Below, piece after piece: positions 6,053-7,225 of a stretch of DNA of 7,225 nt; positions within the stretch are counted from its first letter, which is position 1; every line of letters begins with the position of its first letter. Below the pieces are notes generated by a model. The model was not told where the DNA came from. It was given only the letters and a program-made list of their open reading frames with translations, and made no database searches. The stretch spans positions 1-7,225 of the forward strand of contig CAVEGR010000010.1 in assembly GCA_963615565.1 (NCBI GenBank), in the 5' to 3' direction. The DNA comes from UBA9732 sp963615565. GTDB taxonomy: Bacteria > Spirochaetota > Spirochaetia > Sphaerochaetales > Sphaerochaetaceae. A program made the translations under genes and the position numbers.

Positions 6053-6476
6053 AGTTGCAGTTGCGTTAAGTATAATCCTTGGTTTCTTATCTCAAGAGTT
6101 CCTTGGACTTGCCTCTGGAGGACTAGTTTCTGCAGGTTATCTTGCTTTCTTCTTTAATCAACCATATAGAATCCTTTCTACTATCATTTTAGCTATAATT
6201 GTCTTTGGATCTGTTAAAGCTATTGAGCAGGTTCTTTTTATTTACGGACGTAGACGTTTTGCCGGCTGTGTGCTTTTAGGTATCATTTATGCTTGGATTT
6301 TAAATGATATTTTAGTTTCTTCAACTTTTATAACTGAAGACATTAGAATTATTGGCTATGTTGTGCCCGGACTTATTGCAAATGATATGTTAAAACAAGG
6401 TATATTTAAAACACTAGCTGTACTTATAATAATTACTATTTCTATTATATTATTGCACTTAGCTGGAGCTTTTTGA
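6045..6476 (+). CDS. pgsC: Poly-gamma-glutamate synthase membrane subunit PgsC/CapC
   Basis: The product has 143 residues, close to the ~149 of Bacillus CapC, and is almost entirely hydrophobic with about four to five membrane helices. Family motifs are in order: GLVSAGYLAFFFNQP (FNQP at 37-40), YGRRRFAG (67-74) and GYVVPGLIANDMLKQG (104-119). These match the Bacillus FNQP, YGRRKFA and IVPGLIAN...KQG segments by eye. CapC is the integral membrane partner of CapB; the two together form the PGA synthase. Its mechanism is less defined than CapB's, and a role in holding or passing the polymer across the membrane is inferred in the literature. It overlaps pgsB by 8 nt, and its TGA stop shares one base with the ATG of pgsW (TGATG). 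Sample lines of its middle part are very AT-rich (about 23% GC at 6301-6360). Confidence 0.95.
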   Translation: MLKVAVALSIILGFLSQEFLGLASGGLVSAGYLAFFFNQPYRILSTIILAIIVFGSVKAIEQVLFIYGRRRFAGCVLLGIIYAWILNDILVSSTFITEDIRIIGYVVPGLIANDMLKQGIFKTLAVLIIITISIILLHLAGAF

Positions 6477-7225
6477 TGAAAAAGATTCGGTCTATTTATC
6501 TAGTGTTAACTTTGCTTGTATTATTAGTCACTTTAGCTGTTGTTCTTTTAACCAAAAATCAAATTCATACTTCTTATTATGATACTCAAATTGAGGCTTC
6601 AACTCTTATGCAACACTGCTTAGATATCCTAAAAGAGTATGTAATAGATAACAATATCTCCATAGAAAAAGAAGATTTAAATAAAACAGGCTTAATTGGT
6701 CCAGAGATTTCTGAGCTTACTACCACACTTGGACATGAAGATGCAAAACGTTCAACTTTGAACCCAAACTGTGCTGCAATGATGGTTAAATACTTTGTTG
6801 ATGCAGAGCTAAATGAAGGGGATGTTGTTGCTGTTGGAACAAGTGGATCGTTTCCAGGTCTTGCAATTGCTACTTTATGTGCTGCACAAGCTATGAAATT
6901 AAAAGTCAGACTTATAGCTTCTTATGGAGCTTCTACATATGGTGCAACGCGAGTAGAGTTTAATATTGCAACAATATTGAAAATTTTAAAAATATCGGAT
7001 TTGGTAGAGTTTGAATTTCTAGCTGTCTCCCCGGGTGGAGATAACGATTACGGTGTTGGTGCGTATGATGGCCTGTTGTATGAAAATACTCGTGATTTGG
7101 TTGTGTCTCTTGGACAGAGTGAGGATGTGGAATTTATTGATTTTAATGATGTAGTAAAGAGTATTGACCGTAGATTGAAGCTTTATGGGGATGATGTTAA
7201 CTTGTTTGTTAATATTGGTGGTGCG
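6476..7225 (+). CDS. pgsW: Poly-gamma-glutamate system protein PgsW (3' truncated by window end)
   Basis: An open frame of exactly 250 codons runs from ATG 6476 to the window end without a stop. GGAG (6465-6468) lies 7 nt before the start, and the ATG overlaps the pgsC stop. The N terminus is MKKIRS followed by about 19 hydrophobic residues (7-25), a signal anchor or uncleaved signal, so the rest is probably outside the cytoplasmic membrane. Conserved-looking segments are GPEISELTTTLG (from Gly75), TLNPNCAAMMV (94-104), GTSGSFPGLAIA (121-132), ASYGASTYGAT (148-158) and SPGGDNDYGVG. I recognise these as the PgsW-type family that accompanies pgsB and pgsC in many bacteria; its biochemical role is not known to me. 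The position directly after pgsC supports a role in PGA synthesis, release or anchoring. The name rests on remembered family motifs and context, and the C-terminal part was not seen. Confidence 0.85.
   Translation, partial: MKKIRSIYLVLTLLVLLVTLAVVLLTKNQIHTSYYDTQIEASTLMQHCLDILKEYVIDNNISIEKEDLNKTGLIGPEISELTTTLGHEDAKRSTLNPNCAAMMVKYFVDAELNEGDVVAVGTSGSFPGLAIATLCAAQAMKLKVRLIASYGASTYGATRVEFNIATILKILKISDLVEFEFLAVSPGGDNDYGVGAYDGLLYENTRDLVVSLGQSEDVEFIDFNDVVKSIDRRLKLYGDDVNLFVNIGGA

Overview
The window is a compact block of plus-strand genes from what is most likely a spirochete, probably Treponema or a close relative. The reasons are an archaeal/vacuolar-type (V/A-type) ATPase in the order A-B-D-I-K, the short atpD-like and 150-residue two-hairpin K subunits, and the wording of subunit A around its GLSRERSDARKYPAI segment. 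All of this matches my memory of the A-B-D-I-K operons of Treponema and Borrelia. No rRNA or other marker is present, so the genus is an inference. Overall base composition is moderately AT-rich (about 40% GC in the ATPase genes by hand count of sample lines, nearer 30% in much of pgsB/pgsC).

Region 1 (1-4954) is the distal part of the ATPase operon. It holds the C-terminal 238 residues of catalytic subunit A (5' end outside the window), complete subunit B, the central-stalk subunit D, the membrane stator subunit I (the a-subunit equivalent, with the rotor-facing arginine) and the proteolipid K. Genes are spaced by 11 nt (A/B), 1 nt (B/D), a 1-nt TAATG overlap (D/I) and 52 nt (I/K), so one transcript is expected. 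The K subunit has the T-Q...Y / Q / E ligand pattern of the Na+-binding Enterococcus hirae NtpK ring, suggesting a sodium-coupled enzyme. The operon ends in tandem stop codons and a clear intrinsic terminator at 4964-4999.

Region 2 (5000-7225) is a poly-gamma-glutamate (PGA) synthesis operon: pgsB/capB (amide ligase), pgsC/capC (membrane partner) and the start of pgsW (the PGA 'system protein' of unknown biochemical role, cut by the window end after 250 codons). These overlap by 8 nt and 1 nt and are clearly translationally coupled. PgsB and PgsC together form the synthase that joins glutamate by gamma-amide bonds with ATP. A PgsA/CapA-type export protein is not visible and may lie downstream.

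The junction is the most unusual place: the pgsB start codon follows directly on the terminator's T-run, and its only visible Shine-Dalgarno-like sequence is the 3' arm of the terminator hairpin. Either pgsB is expressed by readthrough from the ATPase operon or its promoter is hidden inside atpK. Other points of interest are a PgsB about 40 residues shorter than the Bacillus protein, a ribosome-binding site displayed in a hairpin loop in front of atpK, and an abrupt fall in GC content about 220 nt into pgsB. No mobile elements, tRNAs, CRISPR arrays or gene-free stretches over 300 nt were seen.
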